From the NCBI GenBank assembly GCA_029553285.1, contig JAKPCO010000089.1, positions 62,001 to 126,000 on the forward strand: a stretch of DNA of 64,000 nt, read 5' to 3'. The notes below the pieces were generated by a model. The model was not told the origin of the DNA, searched no databases, and saw nothing but the letters and a program-made list of their open reading frames with translations. Position numbers and translations under genes: made by a program. This stretch comes from Methanobacteriota archaeon (GTDB taxonomy: Archaea > Halobacteriota > Methanosarcinia > Methanotrichales > Methanotrichaceae). Of the stretch, positions 53,214 through 62,668 are shown in pieces. The number at the start of each line of letters is the position of its first letter. Position 1 is the first letter of the stretch.

Positions 53214-55739
53214 ATGGTTCAGGATGACATTTCTGCTTTCTGGGCGCTCAGCGCAGAGGCTGTGATGAAAGAGCTCGCCACAGGAGCGGCTGGCCTGAGC
53301 GAGTCTGAGGCCGGGGAGAGGCTCAGAAGGTATGGATCGAATATCCCCAGGCGGCGGAAGCAGCCAAAAGATCTCGTTCTTCTGCTATCCCAGTTCAGAA
53401 GCCCCATAATCATGCTGCTCGTCTTCGCTGCACTCCTCTCATTATACCTCCACCAGAATTTGGAGGCATGCCTTGTCCTGGCAATAGTCTTCGCCAGCGG
53501 GCTCCTGGGTTTTTGGCAGGAGAGAACTGCCGCAGGCACAATAGCCAGGCTTCTGGCGATGGTTCAGGTCAGGGCAACCGTCGTGCGGGCAGGCTCCGAG
53601 AAGGAGATCCCTGTTGAGTCTGTTGTGCCAGGGGACATCGTCATTCTCAGAGCAGGAGATATAATTCCAGGAGACTGCCGCATCCTGGAGTCGAGAGATC
53701 TCTTCGTAAACGAGGCTGCGCTCACAGGAGAGACGTATCCTGTTGAGAAAACGACTGAAATCCTGCCTGAGGATACACCCATGGCAGAAAGGCGCAACAG
53801 CCTGTTCATGGGAACAAATGTCGTCAGCGGGACCGCAACCGCCATTGTGGTGCATACCGGAAAAGAGACCGAGTTCGGCAGGATATCGCATCATCTGGAG
53901 CTCGGAAGGCCAGAGACGGACTTCGAGAGGGGCCTCAGGGGCTTTGGGTATTTTCTCATGGAGCTCACACTACTGCTCGTGGTGGCGATCTTCGCCATCA
54001 ATGTATATCTGGAGAGGCCTGTGCTCGAGTCGTTTCTGTTCTCACTTGCCCTGGCAGTGGGCCTGACACCGCAGCTTCTGCCGGCGATAGTGAGCGTCAA
54101 CCTGGCACACGGAGCGAGGGAGATGGCCGCACTCCGGGTGATCGTCAAGCGGCTCGCCTCGATAGAGAACTTCGGCAGCATGAACGTCCTCTGCTGCGAC
54201 AAAACAGGAACACTCACCGAAGGCGCAGCGAAGATGCATGCTGCTCTGGATGTGGATGGAAGGGAGAACCAGAATGTTTTCAACCTCGCATATCTCAACG
54301 CATTCTACGAAACCGGCTTCACAAATCCCATAGATCAGGCCATACTCAGCTATCGCCATCCGGACATATCTGGCTTCAAGAAGCTGGACGAAGTCCCCTA
54401 CGACTTTGTTCGCAAGAGGTTGAGCATACTCGTCTCAAGAGAGGGAGAGAAGCTGATGATCACCAAGGGTGCCCTGAGGAGCGTTCTGGATATATGCAGC
54501 TCAGCCCAGACCTCTGATGGCACTGTGGAAATCGATTCCGTCAAAGAGAACATACAGAAGATGTTCGGCGATTTCAGCAGCAGGGGATACCGGGTGCTGG
54601 GTCTCGCCTGCAGGAAGATCTCTGGAGAATCTGTGACAAAGGACGATGAGAGCGACATGACCTTTCTCGGCTTTCTCATATTCTTTGATCCCCCAAAGGA
54701 TGGCATAGCCAGGACGGTGGCAAACCTCGCGGGCCTTGGCGTGAACCTGAAGATGATCACAGGAGACAGCAAACTTGTAGCAGCCACTGTTGGCGAACAG
54801 GTCGGCCTGAGAAAGGGCATCGTTCTCACAGGCAGCGACCTGAGAAAGATCAGTGACGAGGCGCTCCAGAGACTGGTTCGTGATGTTGATATCTTCGCTG
54901 AGGTCGAGCCTAATCAGAAGGAGCGGATAATCCTCGCTCTGAGGAGGAACGGTGATGTGGTTGGCTACATGGGGGATGGCATCAATGATGTATCTGCCCT
55001 GCACGCCTCAGACATCAGCATCTCCGTCGAGAATGCGGTGGATGTTGCCAAGGATGCGGCTGATATCGTCCTCCTGGAAAAAGATCTGAACGTTCTTATC
55101 AGGGGCGTGGTCGCAGGCCGAAAGACATTCGCCAACACCATGAAGTATGTCTTCATGGCGACATCTGCCAACTTCGGCAACATGTTCAGCATGGCCCTCC
55201 TCTCGCTCTTCCTGCCGTTTCTCCCAATGCTTCCAGTCCAGGTGCTCCTGACCAATCTCCTCACCGATCTGCCGGAGATGGCCATAGCCAGCGATTCTGT
55301 GGATCCTGAATATCTGGTCAGGCCCAGGCGTTGGTCGATAAGGCTCATCCGCAACTTCATGGCTGTATTCGGGATGCTGAGCTCCCTCTTCGACTATCTG
55401 ACCTTCGGAGCGCTTCTGTTTCTGCTCCACGCCACCACAGCCCAGTTCAGAACAGGCTGGTTCATGGAATCCGTTATATCCGCCTCGATGGTCGTTCTGG
55501 TCATACGCACGAGGCGGCCTTTCTTCAGATCTGTGCCCAGCAGATACCTCGTCGCATCAACCCTGGGGGTGGGAGCGGCCACATTTCTGCTGCCCTACAC
55601 GCCTCTCGGAAGGCTGTTCATCTTCACGCCGCTTCCCCTGAGCTTCCTGGCTGTGACCATCGTGATTGTGGCCATCTATGTTCTCACAGCAGAGATGGCC
55701 AAGAGTCTCTTCTACAGAAGATCTGCTGTTACTGCATGA
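53214..55739 (+). CDS. mgtA: Magnesium-type P-type ATPase (MgtA/MgtB-like)
   Basis: An 841-residue P3-type cation pump. N-terminal cation-ATPase domain (GLSESEAGERLRRYGSNIPRRRKQ), actuator motif LTGETYPVEK, phosphorylation site CCDKTGTLTEGA (about 327-338), hinge MGDGINDVSALHASDISISVE, and ten expected transmembrane helices including PQLLPAIVSVNLAHGA and the C-terminal group. The size and the ALRVIVKRLASIENFGSMNVLC segment favour Mg2+ import type pumps over Ca2+. ATG 53214 lacks a close ribosome binding site; GAGGAGTGATC lies about 26 bases upstream. No regulatory leader is recognised. Confidence 0.88.
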   Translation: MVQDDISAFWALSAEAVMKELATGAAGLSESEAGERLRRYGSNIPRRRKQPKDLVLLLSQFRSPIIMLLVFAALLSLYLHQNLEACLVLAIVFASGLLGFWQERTAAGTIARLLAMVQVRATVVRAGSEKEIPVESVVPGDIVILRAGDIIPGDCRILESRDLFVNEAALTGETYPVEKTTEILPEDTPMAERRNSLFMGTNVVSGTATAIVVHTGKETEFGRISHHLELGRPETDFERGLRGFGYFLMELTLLLVVAIFAINVYLERPVLESFLFSLALAVGLTPQLLPAIVSVNLAHGAREMAALRVIVKRLASIENFGSMNVLCCDKTGTLTEGAAKMHAALDVDGRENQNVFNLAYLNAFYETGFTNPIDQAILSYRHPDISGFKKLDEVPYDFVRKRLSILVSREGEKLMITKGALRSVLDICSSAQTSDGTVEIDSVKENIQKMFGDFSSRGYRVLGLACRKISGESVTKDDESDMTFLGFLIFFDPPKDGIARTVANLAGLGVNLKMITGDSKLVAATVGEQVGLRKGIVLTGSDLRKISDEALQRLVRDVDIFAEVEPNQKERIILALRRNGDVVGYMGDGINDVSALHASDISISVENAVDVAKDAADIVLLEKDLNVLIRGVVAGRKTFANTMKYVFMATSANFGNMFSMALLSLFLPFLPMLPVQVLLTNLLTDLPEMAIASDSVDPEYLVRPRRWSIRLIRNFMAVFGMLSSLFDYLTFGALLFLLHATTAQFRTGWFMESVISASMVVLVIRTRRPFFRSVPSRYLVASTLGVGAATFLLPYTPLGRLFIFTPLPLSFLAVTIVIVAIYVLTAEMAKSLFYRRSAVTA

Positions 55740-55871
55740 GGGGTGCATGAGCAGATCGAAAACACCTGGTGAGGATGGGAAGTGAAGTCCAAGCCTGGAA
55801 ACATTGCAGACCGCATAAAGGCTAAATAGAGCATCGCCAAATGGTCGAGCTGTTTTACTGGAGGACTGGGT

Positions 55872-58800
55872 GTGATCGTCGAGGTTCCAGGACAGTACAA
55901 CCCCAAGAATGTCGAGGATGAGGTCAGAGAGTTCTGGCATAGAGAGGATATCTATCACAGGGTCAGGAGACTGAGATCCGGAGGAAGACGGTTCTTCTTT
56001 GTCGACGGCCCTCCGTACACAACCGGCAGGATCCACCTCGGCACAGCCTGGAACAAGGTGATCAAGGACTCGATTCTCAGGTACATGTCAATGAGGGGGT
56101 ACGAGCTCAAGGACCGGGCAGGCTGGGACATGCATGGCCTCCCGATAGAGGTCAAGGTCGAGGAGCATCTGGGCTTCAGGAGCAAGAAGGATATCGAGTC
56201 ATATGGAGTTGACAGGTTCATCGAGCAGTGCAAGAGCTTCGCATTGCGGCAGAAGGACGAGATGACGGAGCAGTTCAAGTCCCTGGGGGTATGGCTCGAC
56301 TGGGAGAACCCGTACATGACGCTGCGGAACGAGTACATAGAGGCAGCATGGTGGACGCTGAAGAGAGCGCATGAACGGGGGCTGCTCGAGAGGGGTTTGA
56401 GGGTGGTGAACTGGTGCCCGAGGTGCCAGACCGCCATCGCAGACTCCGAGGTCGAGTACTGGGATGAGAAAGATCCCTCGATATACGTAAAGTTCCCTGT
56501 GGAGGGTGAGGAGAACACATACATCGTGATATGGACCACAACACCCTGGACAATTCCAGCGAACGTCGCTGTCGCTGTTCATAAGGATTTCATGTACTCA
56601 AAGGTTCGCGCCTGGCGAAGGGATGGCACATACGAGATACTCATAATGGCAACGGATCTCATCGAGAATGTCCTGAAGCAGGGGAGGTATGTTGATTACG
56701 AGATACTGGAGAGCATGAGAGGGGAGGATCTGCTCTCTCTGACATACAAAAACCCGCTGCAGGATCTGGTACCAGCGCAGAGGGATTTCGTCCATGGGGT
56801 CCATCTTGCTGATTTTGTAACCGCCGAGAACACCGGAATCGTGCACATCGCCCCGGGCCACGGCCTAGAGGATTACGAGCTCGGCCTCGAGAAGAGGCTC
56901 CCGATATTCTGTCCGGTCGGGGAGGACGGGAGATACACATCAGAGGCCGGAGAGAAATACGAGGGGAAGTACGTGAGGGACGCGAACCCGGAGGTCGTGG
57001 AGGATCTCATTGAGAGGGGCGCGCTTCTCGCGAGCGGAGAGCTGGTGCATCGATATGGCCACTGCTGGAGGTGCAAGACGCCGATAATATTCATAGCCAC
57101 AAGGCAGTGGTTCATCAGGATATCCGATCTCAGGGATCAGATGCTCCAGGAGATCGAGAGGGTCTCATGGTACCCGGATTGGGCGGGATCAGCTAGATTC
57201 AAAGACTGGATATCGAATGCACGCGACTGGTGCATATCCAGGCAGCGGTACTGGGGGATACCCCTGCCGATCTGGATCTGCAGGAGCTGCGGCGCCATGG
57301 AGGTCATCGGCACAGCCGCGGAGCTTGAGATGCGGACTGGCAGGCCAGTGGAGGATCTGCACCGGCCAGCGGTGGATGGTGTGAAGCTGAGATGCAGCTG
57401 CGGCGGCCAAATGGAGAGAGTGCCGGACGTCTTCGATGTGTGGTTCGACAGCGCTGTCGCCTCCTGGGCCACGCTGAACTTCCCGAGAGAGGAGAACGAG
57501 TTCAGAGTCTGGTGGCCTGCCGACTTCATAACAGAGGGGCATGACCAGACCAGGGGCTGGTTCTACTCGCAGCTCGGCGCGAGCATGGTCGCATTCGGCA
57601 GAGCCCCGTATAAGAGCGTGTTAATGCATGGTTTCACGCTTGACGAGCAGGGCAGGAAGATGTCGAAGAGCATAGGGAATGTCGTGCATCCAGAAGATGT
57701 CGTTGGGAGATACGGCGCTGACACACTGCGCTTCTACGTCCTCTCATCGAATGCGCCCTGGGAGGATCTCCACTTCAGCTGGGAGGGGGCGATGAATGTC
57801 AATCGCATGCTCAACATACTCTGGAACGCCTACCGCTTCCCCCTGCCCTACATGATTCTTGACAAATTCGACATATCTAGGGCTGATACGAGCAGATATG
57901 ACCTGAGACCTGAGGACCGCTGGATCATCTCAAGGGTGAACTCGCTGGCAAAGGATATCGAGGAGAACATGGCAGGGTACATGCTTCATAGAGTTACAAG
58001 ATCGCTGCAGGAGTTCATCCTCGAGGACCTATCGAGATGGTACATCCAGCTTGTGCGCCCGAGGACATGGATCGAGACCGATGATCCGGATAAGCTCGCG
58101 GCCTATGCCACCCTCTACACAGTCATGTCGACCCTTGTGAAGCTTCTGGCTCCCTTCACACCCTTCCTGGCTGAGAGCATCTACCAGAACCTCGTGAGGG
58201 GTCTGGATCCAGGCGCCCCGGAGTCTGTCCACATGTGCGACTGGCCCGGCTACAGGGAGGATCTTATAGACAAGAGGCTCGAGGAGAGCATGAGCTATGT
58301 TAGAGAGATCTCTGAGGCTGCAGCCAATGCAAGGCAGAAAGGGGGAAGAAAGCTCCGCTGGCCGGTCTCCAGGATAATAATCTCATCTGATGAGCAGCTC
58401 GATCTCGGGGATCTTCTCCACGTTCTCAGGACGCAGACCAATTCAAAGGATGTGATCGTCCTGCCTCCAGGAGAGAAGCCTGAGATGGATCTGGAGATCT
58501 CCCTCGTCCAGAAGAAGATAGGGCCTGTCTTCAAGGGAGAGTCGAAGGATGTGGTCGAGGCTCTTAAATCCATGAATCCTAGGGAGGTAAAGCGGATCAT
58601 CGATAGCGGAGAGCCCATTGAGTGGAAGGGCAAAAGCTACAGGATCACAGGCGAGATGGTCGAGTTCATGGAGATACCTCCTGCGAACCTCATACCTGCA
58701 GAGTTCTCGAAGGGCGTGGTGTACGTGGATGTAACACTGACAGACGAACTCAAAGCAGAGGGATACGCGCGCGAGATAATACGGAGGATACAGGATATGA

Positions 58801-59021
58801 GGAAGGAGCTGGATCTGAAGGTGGATGAGATGATCAGGGTCTCCGTAGCTCTGGACAGCAGTGAGGTTCTGGGACTCATCTCAGGCTGGAAGGACCACAT
58901 AAGCAGCGAGGTGAGGGCGACTCTTTTAAGAATGGGAAATGATTTAGATATTGAGGGAGAACTCACCAAGGACTGGGAGGTGGACGGCATAAATATAAGG
59001 GTCTCGGTGGCAAGAGCCTGA
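55872..59021 (+). CDS. ileS: Isoleucyl-tRNA synthetase
   Basis: Class I synthetase charging tRNA-Ile, 1049 residues. HIGH-type motif PYTTGRIHLGTAWNK (about 47-61), Zn/editing region with TTTPWTIPANVAVAV and GIVHIAPGHGLEDYELG in the CP1 editing domain, ARQWFIRI, RDWCISRQRYWGIPLPIW, and the KMSKS loop EQGRKMSKSIGNVVHP. The C-terminal anticodon domain and tail are complete. GTG 55872 is the start, with GGAGGA (55860-55865) 6 bases upstream. It heads a same-strand run with the bifunctional-nuclease gene and RNase Z. Confidence 0.97.
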   Translation: MIVEVPGQYNPKNVEDEVREFWHREDIYHRVRRLRSGGRRFFFVDGPPYTTGRIHLGTAWNKVIKDSILRYMSMRGYELKDRAGWDMHGLPIEVKVEEHLGFRSKKDIESYGVDRFIEQCKSFALRQKDEMTEQFKSLGVWLDWENPYMTLRNEYIEAAWWTLKRAHERGLLERGLRVVNWCPRCQTAIADSEVEYWDEKDPSIYVKFPVEGEENTYIVIWTTTPWTIPANVAVAVHKDFMYSKVRAWRRDGTYEILIMATDLIENVLKQGRYVDYEILESMRGEDLLSLTYKNPLQDLVPAQRDFVHGVHLADFVTAENTGIVHIAPGHGLEDYELGLEKRLPIFCPVGEDGRYTSEAGEKYEGKYVRDANPEVVEDLIERGALLASGELVHRYGHCWRCKTPIIFIATRQWFIRISDLRDQMLQEIERVSWYPDWAGSARFKDWISNARDWCISRQRYWGIPLPIWICRSCGAMEVIGTAAELEMRTGRPVEDLHRPAVDGVKLRCSCGGQMERVPDVFDVWFDSAVASWATLNFPREENEFRVWWPADFITEGHDQTRGWFYSQLGASMVAFGRAPYKSVLMHGFTLDEQGRKMSKSIGNVVHPEDVVGRYGADTLRFYVLSSNAPWEDLHFSWEGAMNVNRMLNILWNAYRFPLPYMILDKFDISRADTSRYDLRPEDRWIISRVNSLAKDIEENMAGYMLHRVTRSLQEFILEDLSRWYIQLVRPRTWIETDDPDKLAAYATLYTVMSTLVKLLAPFTPFLAESIYQNLVRGLDPGAPESVHMCDWPGYREDLIDKRLEESMSYVREISEAAANARQKGGRKLRWPVSRIIISSDEQLDLGDLLHVLRTQTNSKDVIVLPPGEKPEMDLEISLVQKKIGPVFKGESKDVVEALKSMNPREVKRIIDSGEPIEWKGKSYRITGEMVEFMEIPPANLIPAEFSKGVVYVDVTLTDELKAEGYAREIIRRIQDMRKELDLKVDEMIRVSVALDSSEVLGLISGWKDHISSEVRATLLRMGNDLDIEGELTKDWEVDGINIRVSVARA

Positions 59022-59067
59022 AACCCTCAGGGCGAAGCGAGATCTCACCTCCTGGAGAGGAACTCAA

Positions 59068-59553
59068 ATGTCAGATGAAACCTATGAGGATGCTGGTGAG
59101 GATAGCGTTGTGCCTGTGCGCGTGAAGGGCGTTTACATAGCGGAGACGCTGGGCGGAGCCCCATCACCCGTGGTCCTCCTCGAGGACGAGAGATCGCGGA
59201 TAGTCCCGATCTTCGTCGGGCTCTCAGAGGCGATATCTATCCACAACGCCCTCTCCGGGGAGGTCTCGCCAAGGCCGATGACCCACGATCTCTTCATATC
59301 TGTCCTGGAGTGCCTGGAGGCGACGATCTCGGATGTGCTCATAGACGACCTCGAGGGGGGCATATACTATGCCAGGCTCTCGCTCGTGCACGGCTCCAAG
59401 AGGAGTGAGCTCGATGCAAGGCCGAGCGACTGTCTGGCGCTGGCGATAAGGGCAAAGGCGCCGATCCACATCCAGGAGAGGATCATAGAGATCTCGGGAA
59501 TGGACAGGAGCGAGATGGAAGGTCTCAGGCGGCTCGACAGCTACATGCACTGA
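59068..59553 (+). CDS. Bifunctional nuclease family protein (DUF151)
   Basis: A 161-residue protein of the BFN/DUF151 family: VKGVYIAETLGGAPSPVVLLEDERSRIVPIFVGLSEAISI, RPMTHDLFISVLECLEATISDVLIDDLEGGIYYARL and SELDARPSDCLALAIRAKAPIHI. A plant member has RNase and DNase activity, but the role in archaea is unknown. GGAGAGG lies 9 bases before ATG 59068. It lies 46 bases after ileS and 15 bases before RNase Z. Confidence 0.92.
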   Translation: MSDETYEDAGEDSVVPVRVKGVYIAETLGGAPSPVVLLEDERSRIVPIFVGLSEAISIHNALSGEVSPRPMTHDLFISVLECLEATISDVLIDDLEGGIYYARLSLVHGSKRSELDARPSDCLALAIRAKAPIHIQERIIEISGMDRSEMEGLRRLDSYMH

Positions 59554-59568
59554 TGCGATGGTGATCTT

Positions 59569-60486
59569 TTGCTGCAGGTCATCTTTCTGGGCACAGCCGG
59601 TTCTCTGCCCACGCCTGACAGGAGCCTGCCGGCCATTCTTGTGAACCGGGAGGGCGATCTCCTTCTCTTCGACTGCGGTGAGGGCACCCAGAGACAGATG
59701 ATGATCGCGAGGACCGGGATGATGCGGCTGAGCCACATATTTTTGACACACCTCCATGCAGACCACATACTTGGTATACCCGGGCTCCTGGAGACGATGG
59801 CGTTCCAGGGCAGGGAGGAACCGCTTGTAATAGCCGGCCCCCCGCGCACGGCCAGGATGGTGAGCATCCTGAACGGTCTCGGATGCTGCGCTCGGGATTT
59901 CGAGGTCAGGGCGGTGGAGCTGAGGCCGGGGGATGGCTTGCGAATGAACGGGTATACTGTAACAGCGATCGCGACAGAGCACAGCGTCCCTAGCCTGGGG
60001 TACATGCTGCTGGAGGACATGCGGCCTGGAAGGTTCAACAGGGAGCGCGCGATAGAGCTCGGTGTTCCTGTTGGTCCGATGTTCGGAAGGCTCCAGAGGG
60101 GGGAGAGCGTGGAGATCGACGGGAGGGTTGTGAGGCCGGAGGATGTCCTTGGCGCTCCCAGACCCGGCAGGAAGATCGTGTACAGCGGGGACACCAGGCC
60201 GACCCGGGAGATCGAGGAGGCGAGCAGGAACGCGGACCTGCTCATACATGATGGCGCGCTGGCCGATGATATGATCGACTGGGCTGTGGAGACGAAGCAC
60301 ACAACCGCAGGAGAGGCTGCCGCGCTCGCGGCGAGAGCAGGCGTGAGAAGACTGGTTCTGACACATATTAGCTCCAGGTACTCAGAGGACACGACGCCGC
60401 TTCTGAACGATGCCCGGAAGGTCTTCCCGGAGACTCTGATAGCATCGGATCTGATGAGGATCGAGGTGCCTCTCAGGGACGAGTAG
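59569..60486 (+). CDS. rnz: Ribonuclease Z (tRNA 3' processing endonuclease)
   Basis: Metallo-beta-lactamase-fold enzyme removing tRNA 3' trailers, needed here since the tRNA gene lacks CCA. The 305 residues show VIFLGTAGSLPTPDRS, FDCGEGTQRQM, the metal motif FLTHLHADHILGIPGL (HxHxDH), IVYSGDTRPTREIEEAS and LVLTHISSRYSED. The start is TTG 59569 (LLQVIFLGTAG), with GGTGATC at 59560-59566; no ATG is nearby. Third gene of the ileS-DUF151-rnz run, 15 bases after the preceding stop. Confidence 0.95.
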   Translation: MLQVIFLGTAGSLPTPDRSLPAILVNREGDLLLFDCGEGTQRQMMIARTGMMRLSHIFLTHLHADHILGIPGLLETMAFQGREEPLVIAGPPRTARMVSILNGLGCCARDFEVRAVELRPGDGLRMNGYTVTAIATEHSVPSLGYMLLEDMRPGRFNRERAIELGVPVGPMFGRLQRGESVEIDGRVVRPEDVLGAPRPGRKIVYSGDTRPTREIEEASRNADLLIHDGALADDMIDWAVETKHTTAGEAAALAARAGVRRLVLTHISSRYSEDTTPLLNDARKVFPETLIASDLMRIEVPLRDE

Positions 60487-60560
60487 TGGCCTGCTGGAAG
60501 CACAGATCTGCAGCATCGAATGCGATGCCTGTTTCATGCATGCGCGCCGGAAAAACCATT

Positions 60561-60684
60561 CGCTCTTATCCATCTGATAACTTGCCCGAAGAGGCACCAG
60601 TCATGCGATGCGGGCATGACGAGCGAATAAGCCCATTCGGCAACTGGCTTGCATCTTCTTCAAGTTGCTGAATACATAAGAGCG
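60561..60684 (+). mobile_element. MITE copy G (124 bp, forward)
   Basis: Left end CGCTCTTATCCATCTGATAA, right end TTGCTGAATACATAAGAGCG. The flanks are a perfect 8-base duplication, AAACCATT, at 60553-60560 and 60685-60692. Lies downstream of rnz, 80 bases before the inverted copy H. Confidence 0.85.
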
Positions 60685-60764
60685 AAACCATTAACTCACA
60701 GCACACCTGTCGGCGCACTTCAGCATCTCTCCTGCAGGAATGGTGGCGTGACGAAATTGCTGTA

Positions 60765-60887
60765 CGCTCTTATGTGTTTGGCAACTTGCAGGTCGTCAGC
60801 GTGGTTGCTGAACGCACTTATTCATTCATCAAGAATGCATGGCATGACCAGTGCTTCTATGGGCAAGTTATCATATGGATAAGAGCG
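60765..60887 (-). mobile_element. MITE copy H (123 bp, reverse)
   Basis: The ends are exchanged with respect to copies A-G: CGCTCTTATGTGTTTGGCAA left and AAGTTATCATATGGATAAGAGCG-type right end. The flanks are a perfect 8-base duplication, TTGCTGTA, at 60757-60764 and 60888-60895. It lies about 115 bases before radB. Confidence 0.85.
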
Positions 60888-61003
60888 TTGCTGTAAATTG
60901 ACCTCATGCTGGCGCGAAGCATACCGATCAGTTTTGAATTTACAGCGAGTTCGATACACTGCCGCAGGAATCCTTATAGTATTCCATCATCATCTTCTCG
61001 CCG

Positions 61004-61669
61004 ATGATAAAGAGGATTCCCTCCGGATGCCAGAGCATCGATGATCTCCTCTGTGGTGGATTCGAGGCCGGAATAATAACACAGATATATGGCGAATCCG
61101 GCACCGGGAAGACCAACATAGTGATACAGCTATCTGTGCAGACCGTGAGGCTCGGATCGCGCGTGATATTCATAGATACCGAGGGCTTCTCCCCAGACCG
61201 GTTCGTCCAGATCGCGGGGGAGAACGCGAAGGAGATCGCCTCGAAGATCGTGGTCTTCCAGCCGCTCAGCCTGGAGCAGCAGCACATGGCGATAAGGGAT
61301 GCATCCAGAATCGTCGGGCAGGGCTTCGGGCTCGTTGTTCTCGATTCCGCGACATCTCTCTACAGGGCTGCTCTGGAGTCGACGGACAATCGCCAGATAA
61401 AGAGATCGCTGACATCACAGCTCTCAGAGCTCCAGGAGATCGCCAGAAGGCACAGCATACCTGTGGTGATAACAAATCAGGTCTACATGGATATCGAGAC
61501 TGGCATCCTCAGGCCTGTTGGGGGCACATCGATGGAGCATCTCTGCAAGGCGATACTTGCGCTGGAGAGGCTTGGAGAGGGGCGGAGAAGGATGCGAGTG
61601 GTGAAGCACAGGTCGCAGCCTGAGGGGGAGGTGGCGGAATTTCTGATAACATCCAGCGGTTTGGTATGA
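61004..61669 (+). CDS. radB: DNA repair and recombination protein RadB
   Basis: Euryarchaeal RecA-family paralogue of RadA that helps homologous recombination. The 221 residues contain Walker A GESGTGKTNIVIQL (about 31-44), Walker B GLVVLDSATSLYR, VVITNQVY and GGTSMEHLCKAILALER. It lacks the N-terminal HhH domain of RadA, as expected. A TATA-like CCTTATAGTATT lies about 25-30 bases before ATG 61004, suggesting a leaderless mRNA. MITE copy H ends 117 bases upstream of the ATG. Confidence 0.95.
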   Translation: MIKRIPSGCQSIDDLLCGGFEAGIITQIYGESGTGKTNIVIQLSVQTVRLGSRVIFIDTEGFSPDRFVQIAGENAKEIASKIVVFQPLSLEQQHMAIRDASRIVGQGFGLVVLDSATSLYRAALESTDNRQIKRSLTSQLSELQEIARRHSIPVVITNQVYMDIETGILRPVGGTSMEHLCKAILALERLGEGRRRMRVVKHRSQPEGEVAEFLITSSGLV

Positions 61670-61759
61670 TGTTCATCCATGTTTAGGAAACAATGGTGGT
61701 CGTACCGTCCTTGTTTCATGGCACACTGGCAGTCCGCTCAGGCTTCCAGCTGCAGGCTC

Positions 61760-62104
61760 TCATTTCAGCCTCTCGACCTCTATCACGCGGAGCGGGACGG
61801 ATCCCAGAGCCTTCCCGATCATCGCCTTTGCGATCCTTCCCGCGTGCTCCTCGCTCTCGGCGTTGAATATCTTTATCTCGAATATCAGGCCGACCAGGGC
61901 GGTCCCTGCAACGTGAAGGACCCCCTCCAGTGGCTCCTCACAGCTCGGGCAGTAGCTCTGGCCGACCTCGACCTCGACGTACTCCATGCTGCTCTGGTTG
62001 AGCCTCTTTCCAGCCTCGGAGATCGCAACACCGATGGCATCATCAGCAGACTTCACGTCCCTGACTATCCATGCTCCCTCTAGAGTTACCAAGAAGTTGG
62101 ACAT
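61760..62104 (-). CDS. DUF555 (UPF0212) family protein
   Basis: A 114-residue archaeal protein with the DUF555 signature: [52 protein letters not shown] (a CxxC pair), and [30 protein letters not shown]. Function unknown; one Cys pair could bind metal in a dimer. ATG 62104. Divergent from the amphi-Trp gene by 66 bases. Confidence 0.9.
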   Translation of the reverse strand: MSNFLVTLEGAWIVRDVKSADDAIGVAISEAGKRLNQSSMEYVEVEVGQSYCPSCEEPLEGVLHVAGTALVGLIFEIKIFNAESEEHAGRIAKAMIGKALGSVPLRVIEVERLK

Positions 62105-62170
62105 CTCATCGCTCCTGGAGAACGATAAGGATATCTAGGTTGCGGATAAACGAAGAGGGAGGTGATGCGA

Positions 62171-62443
62171 TTGGTCCGGATACCAGGCAGAGTCGGAAAG
62201 AGCTCTGGAATGCCGCTGAGCACCGAGAAGGAGTTCGAGCAGGAGATATACGTGACGCGCGGCGAGATGGCGGGCTTCATTCGTGATCTGGCATCCGCGA
62301 TCGAGGCTGGCGGCAGGGTTGAGGTCTCAAGGGACGACTGGACGCTTGGCGTCACTCCCATGGAGCCCCTGAAGATTGAGATACAGTACAAGGGGAACAA
62401 GAGGGAGCTGGAGATCCAGCTGAAGTTGAAGGAGTTTCCGTAA
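62171..62443 (+). CDS. Amphi-Trp domain protein
   Basis: A 90-residue protein with the amphi-Trp domain: EKEFEQEIYVTRGEMAGFIRDLASAIEAGGRVEVSRDDWTLGVTPMEPLKIEIQYKGNKRELEIQLK (amphipathic with one conserved Trp). Function unknown. The start is taken as TTG 62171 because a full nine-base GGAGGTGAT (62158-62166) lies 4 bases upstream; the in-frame GTG 62162 and ATG 62165 fall inside the ribosome binding site. Confidence 0.87.
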   Translation: MVRIPGRVGKSSGMPLSTEKEFEQEIYVTRGEMAGFIRDLASAIEAGGRVEVSRDDWTLGVTPMEPLKIEIQYKGNKRELEIQLKLKEFP

Positions 62444-62651
62444 GCAGGCCTGCTGGCTGCAGAACAGGGCATATTCACGGGATCGGTCTAAACCGCATCC
62501 CATCTGCAGGCCGGGCGCCCGTGCAATCTCATGCAGGAATCCTGTGGTGTTCAATCTGCTGTAGCACTGCCAGCTGAAATCAGCAGGTGGAGACACCAGG
62601 CAGGATATTATTTTAAGTTGTGCGCAGCGATGCAGCACATCAACACTGCAT

Positions 62652-62659
62652 AAAAAAAA
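62652..62659 (-). terminator. T8 terminator of the universal stress protein gene
   Basis: AAAAAAAA on the plus strand, i.e. eight T residues on the coding strand, 10 bases after the stop codon. Confidence 0.55.
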
Positions 62660-62668
62660 TCTAAGAGC

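Noticed and set aside
57606-57620. GTATAAGAGCGTG inside ileS, resembling a MITE right end
   Set aside because: It lies in a conserved coding part of ileS and no other part of the element is present.
59224-60503. Two long minus-strand ORFs over DUF151 and rnz
   Set aside because: The plus strand has intact, motif-bearing genes there; the minus frames are by-products of high GC.
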